Source: Stenotrophomonas africana (GTDB lineage: Bacteria > Pseudomonadota > Gammaproteobacteria > Xanthomonadales > Xanthomonadaceae). Taken from it: DNA of 64,000 bases. Every line of letters starts with the position of its first letter. The stretch's first letter is position 1. The notes under the pieces were generated by a model. It was not told where the DNA came from, did not search any database, and was given only the letters and a program-made list of their open reading frames with translations. The stretch is taken from NCBI RefSeq assembly GCF_013004645.1, contig NZ_JABEME010000004.1, forward strand, positions 248,001-312,000. The letters run 5' to 3'. Positions 8,590-17,906 of this stretch are shown in pieces. Position numbers and translations under genes: made by a program.

Positions 8590-9341
8590 GCACCTTGCTG
8601 TCGCTGCAGGGCATCCATGGCGGAACCGGCGTCACCACGGTGCTGGCCGCACTCGGCCAGGGCCTGCATGCCCAGGGCCAGCGCGTGCTGCTGGTCGAAT
8701 GCAGTCCGGACCAGATGCTCGGCCTGCACCTGGGCCTGCCGGCCGATGTCGACAACGGCTGGGCGCGTGCGCAGCTGGACGGCACGGATTGGCGCGATGC
8801 CGCCTATGCCATCGCAGCGGGGCTGGCGGTGCTGCCCTACGGTCGTGTCGATGCAGGGGCTGCGATGCGCATCGAACAGCAGCTGCAGCAGGCACCGGCC
8901 ACCTGGGCCGAACGCATTCCGCTGCTGGAGACCCAGTTCGACTGGATCCTGTTCGACCTGCCGCAGCGCCTGCCGGCGCACGCTGCGGCCATCAACCAGC
9001 ACGCGCGCTGCACGCTGCCGCTGCGCCTGGCCTGTGTCGATCCGGTCAGCCATGTGTTCCTGCAACGACAGCCGGATGACACCCGCCTGCTGCTGGCCAA
9101 CCGCTATGACCCGGTCATTCCGGTGCAGCGCGATCTGATGCAGCTGTGGCTGCACGCGCACGGGGCGCGGCTGGTGCCGCAGCCGCTGCACGAGGATGCG
9201 CGGGTGCCGTCCGCATTGGCCAGCAAGCAGCCACTGGGCCGCTATGCGACCGATTCGCTGGCCGCCGCCGATGTCGACGGGCTGGTGCTGTGGTGCCTGG
9301 CCGAAGGCGCGCGGCGCCAGGCCGCGGCGGGAGGACGCTGA
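8586..9341 (+). CDS. bcsQ: Cellulose biosynthesis ATPase-like protein BcsQ
   Basis: A 251-residue MinD/ParA-like protein. The N-terminal P-loop reads GIHGGTGVTT, lacking the usual Lys of GKT; E. coli BcsQ is degenerate at the same spot (RGGVGTTT), so this is a family trait. Other shared blocks are FDWILFDLPQR, QLWLHAHGARLVP and SKQPLGRYATDSLAAADV. It works with BcsR, BcsE and BcsA at the inner membrane. The start is the ATG overlapping the bcsR stop. It ends 1 nt into bcsA. Confidence 0.92.
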   Translation: MSTLLSLQGIHGGTGVTTVLAALGQGLHAQGQRVLLVECSPDQMLGLHLGLPADVDNGWARAQLDGTDWRDAAYAIAAGLAVLPYGRVDAGAAMRIEQQLQQAPATWAERIPLLETQFDWILFDLPQRLPAHAAAINQHARCTLPLRLACVDPVSHVFLQRQPDDTRLLLANRYDPVIPVQRDLMQLWLHAHGARLVPQPLHEDARVPSALASKQPLGRYATDSLAAADVDGLVLWCLAEGARRQAAAGGR

Positions 9342-11965
9342 TGGGCGCCCGCGTCTATTACCTGGACTGGGGACGCCTGCGTGAGCGGGTGCATGCGTCC
9401 TGGCCGACGCGGGCAATGCTGTGGCTGCTGCAATGCGTGGGCTGGGCGTTCCTGCGCCTGGAAGGGCCGGCATGGCAGGCGCAGGCGCCGCGCCTGCGCA
9501 ACGCCTTCCCGCAGATACAGGGCGACCGTCGCTGGCGCCCGGGTGATCCCCTGCGATTGCTGATCCAGGCCATGTGGCTATCGCTGGTGCGGTTGGTGCC
9601 GCAGCCCTCGCTGAGGCGGCAACGGTTGGCCCAGGCCCGGCGCGAACGCATTGCCGAACTGCGTGGCGCGGCCGGTCGTGGCCGCCTGCGCTATCTGCGC
9701 GCGATGCGCGATGCGCCCAGTGAGTTCTGGAACAGCCGCGTGGCGGCCTGGTTCGGCCGGAAGGTGGGCAGCCTGTCGCCACGTTCGCGGCACCTGCTGA
9801 CCCTGCTGGTCGGGTTGGCCACGCTGGGGCTGGCGGCGCTGTGCATCACCCAGCCGTTCACCTATCTCGCACAGTTCGTGTTCGTTGCACTGCTGTGGGC
9901 CATCGCGCTGCTGGTGAGGCGCATGCAGGGGCGCTATGCGACGCTGGTGCTGGTCGTGCTCTCGATCACCGTGTCCTGCCGTTACCTGTGGTGGCGCTAT
10001 ACCGCCACGCTGAACTGGAACAGCACCTTCGACCTGGTCTGTGGCGTGGTGCTGCTGGCGGCGGAAACCTATTCCTGGCTGGTGCTGATGCTGGGCTACG
10101 TGCAGGTGGCGTGGCCGCTGCGCCGCCGCCCGGCGCCGTTGCCGGCCGACATCCGCCAGTGGCCGACGGTGGATGTGCTGATTCCCACCTACAACGAAGA
10201 CCTGGCGCTGGTGCGGCACACCGTGTACGCAGCGATGGGCCTGGACTGGCCGGCAGACAAGCTGCGCATCCACATCCTCGATGATGGCAAGCGCGAAGAA
10301 TTCCGCGCATTCGCTGAGCGCGCCGGGGTCAACTACATCACCCGCGCCGACAACCGCCATGCCAAGGCCGGCAATCTCAACCACGCCCTGACCCTGATCG
10401 ATGGCGAGCTGGTGGCCATCTTCGACAGCGACCACCTGCCGGTGCGTTCGTTCCTGCAGATCACCTGCGGCTGGTTCCTGCGTGACCCGAAACTGGCGCT
10501 GGTGCAGACCCCGCACCACTTCTTCTCGGCCGATCCGTTCGAACGCAACCTGCAGGTGTTCCGCAGCGACCCCAACGAAGGCGAACTGTTCTACGGCCTC
10601 GTGCAGGACGGCAACGACCTGTGGAACGCGGCGTTCTTCTGCGGTTCCTGCGCAGTACTGCGGCGCGAGGCCATCGATGCCATCGGCGGGTTTGCCACCG
10701 AGACCGTCACCGAAGATGCGCACACCGCGCTGCGCCTGCATCGCAAGGGCTGGAACTCGGCCTACCTGCGCATTCCGCAGGCGGCCGGCCTGGCCACCGA
10801 CAGCCTCGGCGCGCATGTCAACCAGCGCATCCGCTGGGCACGCGGCATGGTGCAGATCTTCCGCATCGACAACCCGCTGCTGGGCAAGGGCCTGAGCCTG
10901 TTCCAGCGCTTCTGCTACGCCAACGCGATGCTGCATTTCCTGGCCGGTATTCCGCGCCTGGTGTTCCTCACCGCGCCGCTGGCGTTCCTGCTGCTGCACG
11001 TCTACATCATCTATGCGCCGGCGCTGGCCATCCTGCTGTTCGTGGTGCCGCACATGGCCCACGCCAGCCTTACCAACGCACGCATCCAGGGCAAGTACCG
11101 GCGGCCGTTCTGGGGCGAGGTGTACGAGACGGTGCTGGCCTGGTACATCGCACGGCCCACCACCGTGGCACTGTTCAGCCCGGGCCGTGGCAAGTTCAAC
11201 GTCACCGACAAGGGCGGCACCCAGGCCGGCGATCGATTCGACTGGCGCGTGGCGCAGCCCTACCTGGTGCTGGCGCTGCTGAACGTGCTTGGCCTGTGCT
11301 TTGCCGTGTGGCGCTTCATGCACGGGCCGCTCGATGAACGCGGCACGGTGGTCGTCAGTTCGCTGTGGGTGCTGTACAACCTGCTGATCATCGGCGGCGC
11401 GCTGGCGGTGGCCGCTGAAGTGCAGCAGGTGCGGCGCACGCACCGCGTTACCACCCACCTGCCGATGGCGCTGCGGGTACCCGATGGCCGCCGCCTGCGC
11501 GGCGTGCTTCAGGATTACTCCAACGATGGCGTGGGCGTCGAGCTTGGCGAAGACGCACAGCTGGCCGAGGGCCAGCGCGTGCAGGTGCTGCTGGGGCGGG
11601 GCCGCCGCGAATTCGCGTTCCCGGCGCGGGTGCAGCGCACGGTCGGCCAGCGACTGGGCCTGCTGTTGCTGTTCGAGGACGAACGCCAGCGCGTGGAGTT
11701 CGCCCAGTGCACCTTCGCCCGCGCCGATGCCTGGCTCGACTGGCACGCCGGTTACCAACCCAAGAGCCTGCCGCGCAGCCTGTGGAGCGTGCTGGTCCTG
11801 GGCTGGCGCGGCTATCGGCGGATGGGTGATTTCGCACCGTTCGACCTTGACCGCCCGGCACACTGGAACCGTCGCCTGCTGCGATGGCTGGCCAGCTTTG
11901 CTCCGCAACGTCCGCTTCCTTCCCACCCGGCTGACCCAGCCGCTGATCCAGGGCTTCGTCCATGA
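9341..11965 (+). CDS. bcsA: Cellulose synthase catalytic subunit BcsA
   Basis: An 874-residue multi-pass inner membrane GT2 enzyme. It makes beta-1,4-glucan from UDP-glucose and passes it through its own channel. Active-site motifs are all present: D314-D315-G, D362-S-D364, the TED finger T457-E458-D459 and Q495-R-I-R498-W499. The C-terminal PilZ domain carries the c-di-GMP motifs R698-x3-R702 and D725-Y-S-N-D-G730, so the enzyme should be activated by c-di-GMP. The start ATG overlaps the bcsQ stop and follows a purine-rich GGGAGGA. It ends in an ATGA overlap with bcsB. Confidence 0.97.
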   Translation: MGARVYYLDWGRLRERVHASWPTRAMLWLLQCVGWAFLRLEGPAWQAQAPRLRNAFPQIQGDRRWRPGDPLRLLIQAMWLSLVRLVPQPSLRRQRLAQARRERIAELRGAAGRGRLRYLRAMRDAPSEFWNSRVAAWFGRKVGSLSPRSRHLLTLLVGLATLGLAALCITQPFTYLAQFVFVALLWAIALLVRRMQGRYATLVLVVLSITVSCRYLWWRYTATLNWNSTFDLVCGVVLLAAETYSWLVLMLGYVQVAWPLRRRPAPLPADIRQWPTVDVLIPTYNEDLALVRHTVYAAMGLDWPADKLRIHILDDGKREEFRAFAERAGVNYITRADNRHAKAGNLNHALTLIDGELVAIFDSDHLPVRSFLQITCGWFLRDPKLALVQTPHHFFSADPFERNLQVFRSDPNEGELFYGLVQDGNDLWNAAFFCGSCAVLRREAIDAIGGFATETVTEDAHTALRLHRKGWNSAYLRIPQAAGLATDSLGAHVNQRIRWARGMVQIFRIDNPLLGKGLSLFQRFCYANAMLHFLAGIPRLVFLTAPLAFLLLHVYIIYAPALAILLFVVPHMAHASLTNARIQGKYRRPFWGEVYETVLAWYIARPTTVALFSPGRGKFNVTDKGGTQAGDRFDWRVAQPYLVLALLNVLGLCFAVWRFMHGPLDERGTVVVSSLWVLYNLLIIGGALAVAAEVQQVRRTHRVTTHLPMALRVPDGRRLRGVLQDYSNDGVGVELGEDAQLAEGQRVQVLLGRGRREFAFPARVQRTVGQRLGLLLLFEDERQRVEFAQCTFARADAWLDWHAGYQPKSLPRSLWSVLVLGWRGYRRMGDFAPFDLDRPAHWNRRLLRWLASFAPQRPLPSHPADPAADPGLRP

Positions 11966-14325
11966 CCCTTCCGTCCTCTCTGCGTTGGCTGCTGCTGCCC
12001 CTGCTGGCCCTGCCCGTGGCGTCAGGCAACAGCGCGCCTGCTCCGCCGCCGGTCGCTCCTCCCACCGCAGCGCCTGCCGCGCCGCCGGTGCCGAGCGTGC
12101 CGGCCGCACCCGCCACCACGCCCGCCGCCGGTACCGAGTCTGCGCTGGCGCAGACCTGGGCGGGCAGCGCCTGGCCCTGGCAGCGGCAGAACACCTTCGC
12201 GCAGTTGGGGCGCCGCCAGGACACGCTGCTGTCGGGGGTGCGCAATGCCACCACCTTCGAGTTCCAGGTGCGCCGTGACCGCCTGGTCCGCGATGCGGAA
12301 CTGGATCTGAGCTTCACGCCTTCACCATCGCTGCTCCCGACCCTGTCGCACCTGCGGGTCTACCTCAACGACGCGATGATGGGCGTGGTGCCGATCAGCA
12401 ACGACCAGCTGGGCCGCCCGGTGCAGGCCAAGCTGCCGCTGGACGCGCGCCTGATTGCTGATTTCAACCAGGTCCGCCTGGAATTCGTCGGCCACTACAC
12501 CGACATCTGCGAAGAGCCGACGCACAGCTCGCTGTGGGTCAACCTGTCCAGCAACAGCACGCTGCGCCTGGGTGGCCAGCCGCTGGCGATGCAGGATGAC
12601 CTGGCCAACTTCCCGCTGCCGTTCTTCGATCCGCGCGATACCGCACGGCTGGAACTGCCGGTGGTGTTCGCCGCCGCACCGAGCCTGGCGCAGCAGCGCG
12701 CGGCGGCGGTGATGTCCTCGTACTTCGGCAGCCTGTCCGGCTGGTGGCGCCAGGCGCGCTTCCCGGTCAGCTTCGGCACGCTGCCGGACAAGGGCCACGC
12801 GGTGGTGCTGGCGGTCAACGGCAGGTTCCCGCCGGTGATCGCCAACCATGCCCCGGTGAAGGGCCCGATGATCGAACTGATGTCGCTGCCGGAGGATCCG
12901 CAGCGCAAGCTGCTGCTGGTGCTGGGCCGCAACGATGACGACCTGCAGAAGGCGGTGGCCGCGATGGCGGCCGGCAACGTGCTGTTCCGCGGCCGCCAGG
13001 TCAGCGTCGACGAGATCAAGCCGCTGGTCCCGCGCAAGCCGTACGACGCACCGAACTGGGTACGTACCGACCGCGCCGTCCGCCTGGCCGAACTGCTCGA
13101 CTACCCGCAGCAGTTGCACGCCAACGGCGTGTCGCCGCAGCCGATCACGGTCAACCTCAATCTGCCGCCGGACCTGTTCATCTGGCGCAACCAGGGCATT
13201 CCGCTGAACCTGCGCTACCGCTACACGCCGCCGTTCGGCAGCGATGAGTCGCGGCTGGGCGTGGCGATCAACGACCAGTTCATCTCCAGCTTCCCGCTGG
13301 TGCGTCGCAACGGCAAGCAGGGCCTGGAGGAAATCCGCCTGCCGGTGCTGGCCGGCGATGCCGGTGCCGACGACGGGCGTCTGCTGATTCCGGCACTCAA
13401 GCTGGGCGACCGCAACCAGCTGCGCTTCGATTTCAACTTCGCCAGCGTGATGGGCAGTGCGCAGCGCGACCACTGCCAGACCGTGCTGCCGCCCAACCTG
13501 CAGGCAGCGATCGAAGAAGACTCGACCATCGACTTCTCCGGTTTCCATCACTACATGGGCCTGCCGGACCTGTCTGCGTTCGCACTCAGCGGTTTCCCGT
13601 TCACCCGCATGGCCGATCTGTCGGAGACGGTCGTGCTGGTGCCGCCCAGCGCCAGCGAAGCACAGGTCAGCCTGCTGCTGAACCTGATCGGTGGGCTGGG
13701 CGTGCAGAGTGGCTACCCGGCCTATGGCCTGCGCCTGTCCGATGACTGGAAGCAGGCCAGCGCACTGGATGCGGACCTGCTGATGCTGGGCGCCTTGCCG
13801 GCCGAACTGCGCGGCAGCCAGCAGCTGTCGCTGCTGATCGACGACCAGCGCACGCGCCTGCTCAACGGCCAGTCACCGTCGCCGCAGCAGGCGATGGAAC
13901 AGGCCCGCCGTGGCAGCCGCGATGGCGACCCGGCGGTGACCGAAGTAGCAGTGAGCGCGCAGGCACCGTTTGCCGCGATCATTGGCATGCAGTCGCCGAA
14001 GCATGCGCAGCGCAGCATCGTTTCGCTGGCCGCCAGCAATGCCGCCGACTACGGCCTGCTCGACGATGCACTCAGCGATACCGGCAAGCGCGAAGCCATT
14101 GCCGGTTCGGTGGCGATCCTGCGTACCTCGGGCGTCCACAGCCAGTTCGTCGGCGATCATTACTACGTTGGCGCGCTGCCGTGGTGGCTGCTGCTGTGGT
14201 ACCACCTGGCCGACCACCCGGCACTGCTGGCGGTGCTGGCCACGCTGGTGGTGCTGATGGTCGCTTTCCTGCTGTGGCGCACGCTGCGCTGGGTCGCGGC
14301 CAAGCGCCTGGACCCGGGGCACTGA
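11962..14325 (+). CDS. bcsB: Cellulose synthase periplasmic subunit BcsB
   Basis: A 787-residue partner of BcsA. After the signal peptide comes a Pro/Ala-rich stretch of about 50 residues. Repeated carbohydrate-binding and flavodoxin-like domains of the BcsB family follow (for example LSHLRVYLNDAMMGVVPI and FHHYMGLPDLSAFALSGFPF). The single C-terminal membrane helix (about residues 745-770) packs on BcsA and is needed for activity. ATGA overlap with bcsA; TGATG overlap with bcsC. Confidence 0.95.
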   Translation: MTLPSSLRWLLLPLLALPVASGNSAPAPPPVAPPTAAPAAPPVPSVPAAPATTPAAGTESALAQTWAGSAWPWQRQNTFAQLGRRQDTLLSGVRNATTFEFQVRRDRLVRDAELDLSFTPSPSLLPTLSHLRVYLNDAMMGVVPISNDQLGRPVQAKLPLDARLIADFNQVRLEFVGHYTDICEEPTHSSLWVNLSSNSTLRLGGQPLAMQDDLANFPLPFFDPRDTARLELPVVFAAAPSLAQQRAAAVMSSYFGSLSGWWRQARFPVSFGTLPDKGHAVVLAVNGRFPPVIANHAPVKGPMIELMSLPEDPQRKLLLVLGRNDDDLQKAVAAMAAGNVLFRGRQVSVDEIKPLVPRKPYDAPNWVRTDRAVRLAELLDYPQQLHANGVSPQPITVNLNLPPDLFIWRNQGIPLNLRYRYTPPFGSDESRLGVAINDQFISSFPLVRRNGKQGLEEIRLPVLAGDAGADDGRLLIPALKLGDRNQLRFDFNFASVMGSAQRDHCQTVLPPNLQAAIEEDSTIDFSGFHHYMGLPDLSAFALSGFPFTRMADLSETVVLVPPSASEAQVSLLLNLIGGLGVQSGYPAYGLRLSDDWKQASALDADLLMLGALPAELRGSQQLSLLIDDQRTRLLNGQSPSPQQAMEQARRGSRDGDPAVTEVAVSAQAPFAAIIGMQSPKHAQRSIVSLAASNAADYGLLDDALSDTGKREAIAGSVAILRTSGVHSQFVGDHYYVGALPWWLLLWYHLADHPALLAVLATLVVLMVAFLLWRTLRWVAAKRLDPGH

Positions 14326-17300
14326 TGGCACGTACGCGGCATCCGCTGGTCACCGCGTCCGGCCTGGTCCTGTTGGGACTGGCCGGTGTCGGGCCCTGCG
14401 CGGCGCAGGCCCTGCCCGATACACCGGGCGGAACCGTCGCCGAGCAGCGCCAGTGGCTGCTGCAGCAGGTGCGCATCGGCGAGGCTACCGGTCGCCAGAG
14501 CCTGATCGAAGACGCGCTGGCGCGGCTGCGCATGCTGGCACCGGATGATCGCGGCACGCTGGTGGCGATCCTGGAAGTGCAGTTGTCGCAGCAGAAGCTG
14601 CAGGATGCCGAGGCGACCCTGAAGCGCCTGCGCGAGATCGGCGCGGGTACCCGTGAACTGGCCGCCGGCGAACGCCTCTGGCAGGCCTACCGTGGTGACC
14701 TGCAGCAGGACCTGCAGCAGGCGCGTCTGTTCGCTGCCGGTGGTCGCAGCGCCGAAGCGCTGGCGATCTACCGGCGCCTGTTCAACGATGACCCGCCCGG
14801 CCTGCAGCTGGGCCTGGAGTACTGGCGCCTGCGCGGCGCCCAGGCGGATGGGCGTGCACAGGCGATCCGTGCGCTGAGTGAACTGGACCGCAGTTATCCG
14901 GGCAATGTGCCGTTGCTGCAGGCGCTGTCGCAGATGCTGTTCGCGGCCGGCCGCGATGCCGAGGCGCTGGCCGCGCTGCAGCGCATGGGGCGTAATCCGG
15001 AAGCCCGCGGCATGGCGGCGGACGCCGAGTGGGCCTACCTGAAGGACCAGCCGGCCGACGACCGCAGCGTGCGCCGGCTGCAGGACTTCATCACCCGCAA
15101 CCCGACGTTTGCCGAAATCGCGTTGGTACGCGAGCGCTACACCGACCAGCACAAGCGGGTCAGCGACCCGGCGTGGCGCGCCGGCCTGCGTGGCCAGCAG
15201 TTGCTCGATGCCGGCCGCAATGAAGAGGCCGAGCGCGCCTTCCTGCAGGCCCTGCGCGGTTATCCGCGCGAGCCCGACCTGCTGGGGGGGCTGGGCATGG
15301 CGCTGATGCGCCAGGGCCGCCGCGAGCAGGCCATCAACTATTTCCAGCGTGCGGTGCAGGCCACCCCGGCCGGTGACAGCAACGACAAGTGGCGTGACCT
15401 GATCGCAAGCACCCGCTACTGGCTGCAGCTGGACCAGGCCGACGCGGCGCTGGCCGCCGGCCGGCTGGACGAGGCCGAGCGACTGTACGCGGAGGCGCGC
15501 CGCCAGCAGCCCCGCGACGTCACTGCTGCACTGGGCCTGGTCGACGTGGCCGTGGCCCGCGGCGATGACGCCGCAGCCGAACGCCAGTTGCAGCTTGCCC
15601 GGCGTTCGGCGCCCAACGATGCCAACGTGATCCGCAAGCTGGTGCAGCTGTACGGCCGAACCGATCCGCAGCGGTTGGAAGCCTTCATCAACGCATTGCC
15701 CGCTGCCCAGCGCAGGCTGTATGCCGAAGATCTGCGCCAGCTGCAGATCAGTCGACTGCGTGAGCGCCGCGAGCAGGCGTTGGCGGCCGGCGATGCAACC
15801 ACTGCGATCACGTTGGGACAGCAGCTGCGCGGGGAGCTGCCGGGCGATGCATGGCTGGCCTACGCGCTGGGCAACGAGCTGCGCACCGCCGGCCGGCAGG
15901 ACGAAGCCGACGCGGTGGTGGCCGACATGGCCACGCACAACGACAGTGCCGAAGCGCGCTACGCGCAGGCGCTCTTTCTGTCGGGATCCGATCGGCTGCC
16001 GCAGGCACTGGCGGTGCTCGATGCGCTGCCGCACGCGCAGTGGGACGATGACATCCGCGCGCTGTCGGCGCGCCTGCAGCGGCAGCAGCTGGTCGATCAT
16101 CTGTGGGAGCTGCGTGCGCAGGGCAGGGAGGCCGAAGCCATCGCGCTGCTGCAGCAGCAACCGCCCAGCACCGACAACGACCTGCTGATGGCCGAATGGG
16201 CGCGCCTGCGCGGCGACCACGCGCAGGCGCTGCACTACTACCAGCGCGTGCTTGCTGCACAGCCGGGGAATGTGGATGCGCAGCTGGGCCAGGTGCAGGC
16301 CTGGATCGGTACCGGCGATCTGGCCAGCGCACGCCGCCAGATGCACGACGCACCGCCGGCAGTGGACGATGCCGAAATCGGCCAGCAGCGCCAGCTCGCC
16401 ACGATCTGGACCGACCTGCGCGAGGACAGGAAGGCCTTGGCGATCCTGCGCGCGCTGCTGGCGCGCAAGACCGGGCCCGATGCACAGTCCTGGCGTGACG
16501 CGGCACGACTGGTGCGCCGCGATGATCCACAGCAGGCGCTGGACATGTACGCGCAGGCGATGGCCGACAACGGCCTGTTGGCTTCCAGCCAGGCCACGCC
16601 GCGCGACAACCGCGCGCTGACCCTGGCGAGCCGCGAGACGGCCGGCGATGACTGGTTGCGGCGCAGCCTGCGCAGCGACGTAGAGACCCTGTACCAGCAG
16701 GAGAATCCCACCCTGACGGTGATGCAGGACACCGGCCGCCGTAGCGACGGAACCCCGGGTATTTCGCGGCTGTCGCGCGATACCCGCATCGCGCATCTCG
16801 ACGCGCCGTTCGCCGGTGGCCTGGGCTGGGCGCGAATCGAGCAGGTGAGCTTCGATGCCGGCCGCTTCCAGACCGACGGGAACGGCGCCTACGACGAGGA
16901 TTTCGGTAGCTGCGACCTGGATCTGCTGCAGGCCGACAACAGCCGCCTGCGCGCACCGGGCTGCACCCGTTTCGTGCACCAGCGGCGCACCTCCGGTGCC
17001 GGCTTCGCCGTCGGCTGGCGCACCCTGGATGACCGCTGGAACTTCGATATCGGCCACACCCCGTCCAACTACGTGGTCGGCAACTGGCTCGGCGGTGTAA
17101 CCCTCAATGGTGACCTCGGGCGCTTCGGTTGGGGGGCCACGGTGTCGCGGCGGCCGATGACCAATTCGCTGCTGTCCCAGGCCGGTGCGGTCGATCCGCG
17201 CAGTGGCGTCAGCTGGGGTGGCGTCACCGCCAACGGCGTGACCTTCAGCCTCGGCTACGACCAGGGTGGCCGCGATGGCGTGTGGTCGAACTGGAGCTGG

Positions 17301-17906
17301 CATCGGCTGACTGGCCACAATGTGGTCGACAACACCCGCGCACGCGCGATGGTGGGCTGGTACCACAAGTTGATCCAGCGCCCCGACATGCGGCTGGATG
17401 TGGGTACCACCGCGATGTACTGGCGCTACCAGAAGGACCTGGGCGGCTACTCGCTGGGCCAGGGCGGCTACTACAGCCCGCAGCGCTATGCATCGCTGAG
17501 CCTGCCGGTCAGCTTTGCCTGGCGCAACGACGTGTGGTCGGTGCGCCTGGATGGCTCGGTCAGTGTGTCCAGTGCGCGTACCTCGTCGATCAGCCGTTTC
17601 CCCGACCAGGCCTTGATCGAACGCGTGATTGCACAGCTTGAGCCGCAGTACGGCCCGCTGCGGCTGGACGAGGCCGGCCTGTACACCGGTGAGAGCAGCA
17701 GCACGGGTACCGGGTACCGCCTGTACGGCGCGGTGGAACGCCGCCTCGGCGACCACTTCGTGCTGGGCGCTGCCGGCACCCTTCAGCGCAGCCGCGATTT
17801 CTCGCCGAATTCGTTCCAGCTCTACCTGCGCTACACCTTCAAGCCCTGGCAGGGGAACCTGCCGCTGCCCGTATCACCATTGGTGCCCTATGGCGAATTC
17901 CGCTGA
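14325..17906 (+). CDS. bcsC: Cellulose export outer membrane protein BcsC
   Basis: A 1193-residue protein. The signal peptide ends near residue 27 (GPCAAQA). A long TPR solenoid follows (about residues 50-830), with repeated Ala/Leu-rich helical pairs such as AEALAIYRRLF and DDNQ-type turns. The C-terminal BcsC-type beta-barrel (about 860-1193) ends in RYTFKPWQ and neighbouring strands. The TPRs span the periplasm and the barrel lets cellulose through the outer membrane. The start is the ATG overlapping the bcsB stop. Here bcsC precedes bcsZ, the reverse of E. coli. Confidence 0.94.
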   Translation: MARTRHPLVTASGLVLLGLAGVGPCAAQALPDTPGGTVAEQRQWLLQQVRIGEATGRQSLIEDALARLRMLAPDDRGTLVAILEVQLSQQKLQDAEATLKRLREIGAGTRELAAGERLWQAYRGDLQQDLQQARLFAAGGRSAEALAIYRRLFNDDPPGLQLGLEYWRLRGAQADGRAQAIRALSELDRSYPGNVPLLQALSQMLFAAGRDAEALAALQRMGRNPEARGMAADAEWAYLKDQPADDRSVRRLQDFITRNPTFAEIALVRERYTDQHKRVSDPAWRAGLRGQQLLDAGRNEEAERAFLQALRGYPREPDLLGGLGMALMRQGRREQAINYFQRAVQATPAGDSNDKWRDLIASTRYWLQLDQADAALAAGRLDEAERLYAEARRQQPRDVTAALGLVDVAVARGDDAAAERQLQLARRSAPNDANVIRKLVQLYGRTDPQRLEAFINALPAAQRRLYAEDLRQLQISRLRERREQALAAGDATTAITLGQQLRGELPGDAWLAYALGNELRTAGRQDEADAVVADMATHNDSAEARYAQALFLSGSDRLPQALAVLDALPHAQWDDDIRALSARLQRQQLVDHLWELRAQGREAEAIALLQQQPPSTDNDLLMAEWARLRGDHAQALHYYQRVLAAQPGNVDAQLGQVQAWIGTGDLASARRQMHDAPPAVDDAEIGQQRQLATIWTDLREDRKALAILRALLARKTGPDAQSWRDAARLVRRDDPQQALDMYAQAMADNGLLASSQATPRDNRALTLASRETAGDDWLRRSLRSDVETLYQQENPTLTVMQDTGRRSDGTPGISRLSRDTRIAHLDAPFAGGLGWARIEQVSFDAGRFQTDGNGAYDEDFGSCDLDLLQADNSRLRAPGCTRFVHQRRTSGAGFAVGWRTLDDRWNFDIGHTPSNYVVGNWLGGVTLNGDLGRFGWGATVSRRPMTNSLLSQAGAVDPRSGVSWGGVTANGVTFSLGYDQGGRDGVWSNWSWHRLTGHNVVDNTRARAMVGWYHKLIQRPDMRLDVGTTAMYWRYQKDLGGYSLGQGGYYSPQRYASLSLPVSFAWRNDVWSVRLDGSVSVSSARTSSISRFPDQALIERVIAQLEPQYGPLRLDEAGLYTGESSSTGTGYRLYGAVERRLGDHFVLGAAGTLQRSRDFSPNSFQLYLRYTFKPWQGNLPLPVSPLVPYGEFR

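Noticed and set aside
8600..8630. BcsQ P-loop lacking the usual Lys read as an inactivating mutation
   Set aside because: E. coli BcsQ is degenerate at the same positions, so it is a family trait.
14163..17756. 1197-codon frame antisense to bcsC
   Set aside because: Shadow of the repetitive TPR coding sequence; no signal peptide or family motif.
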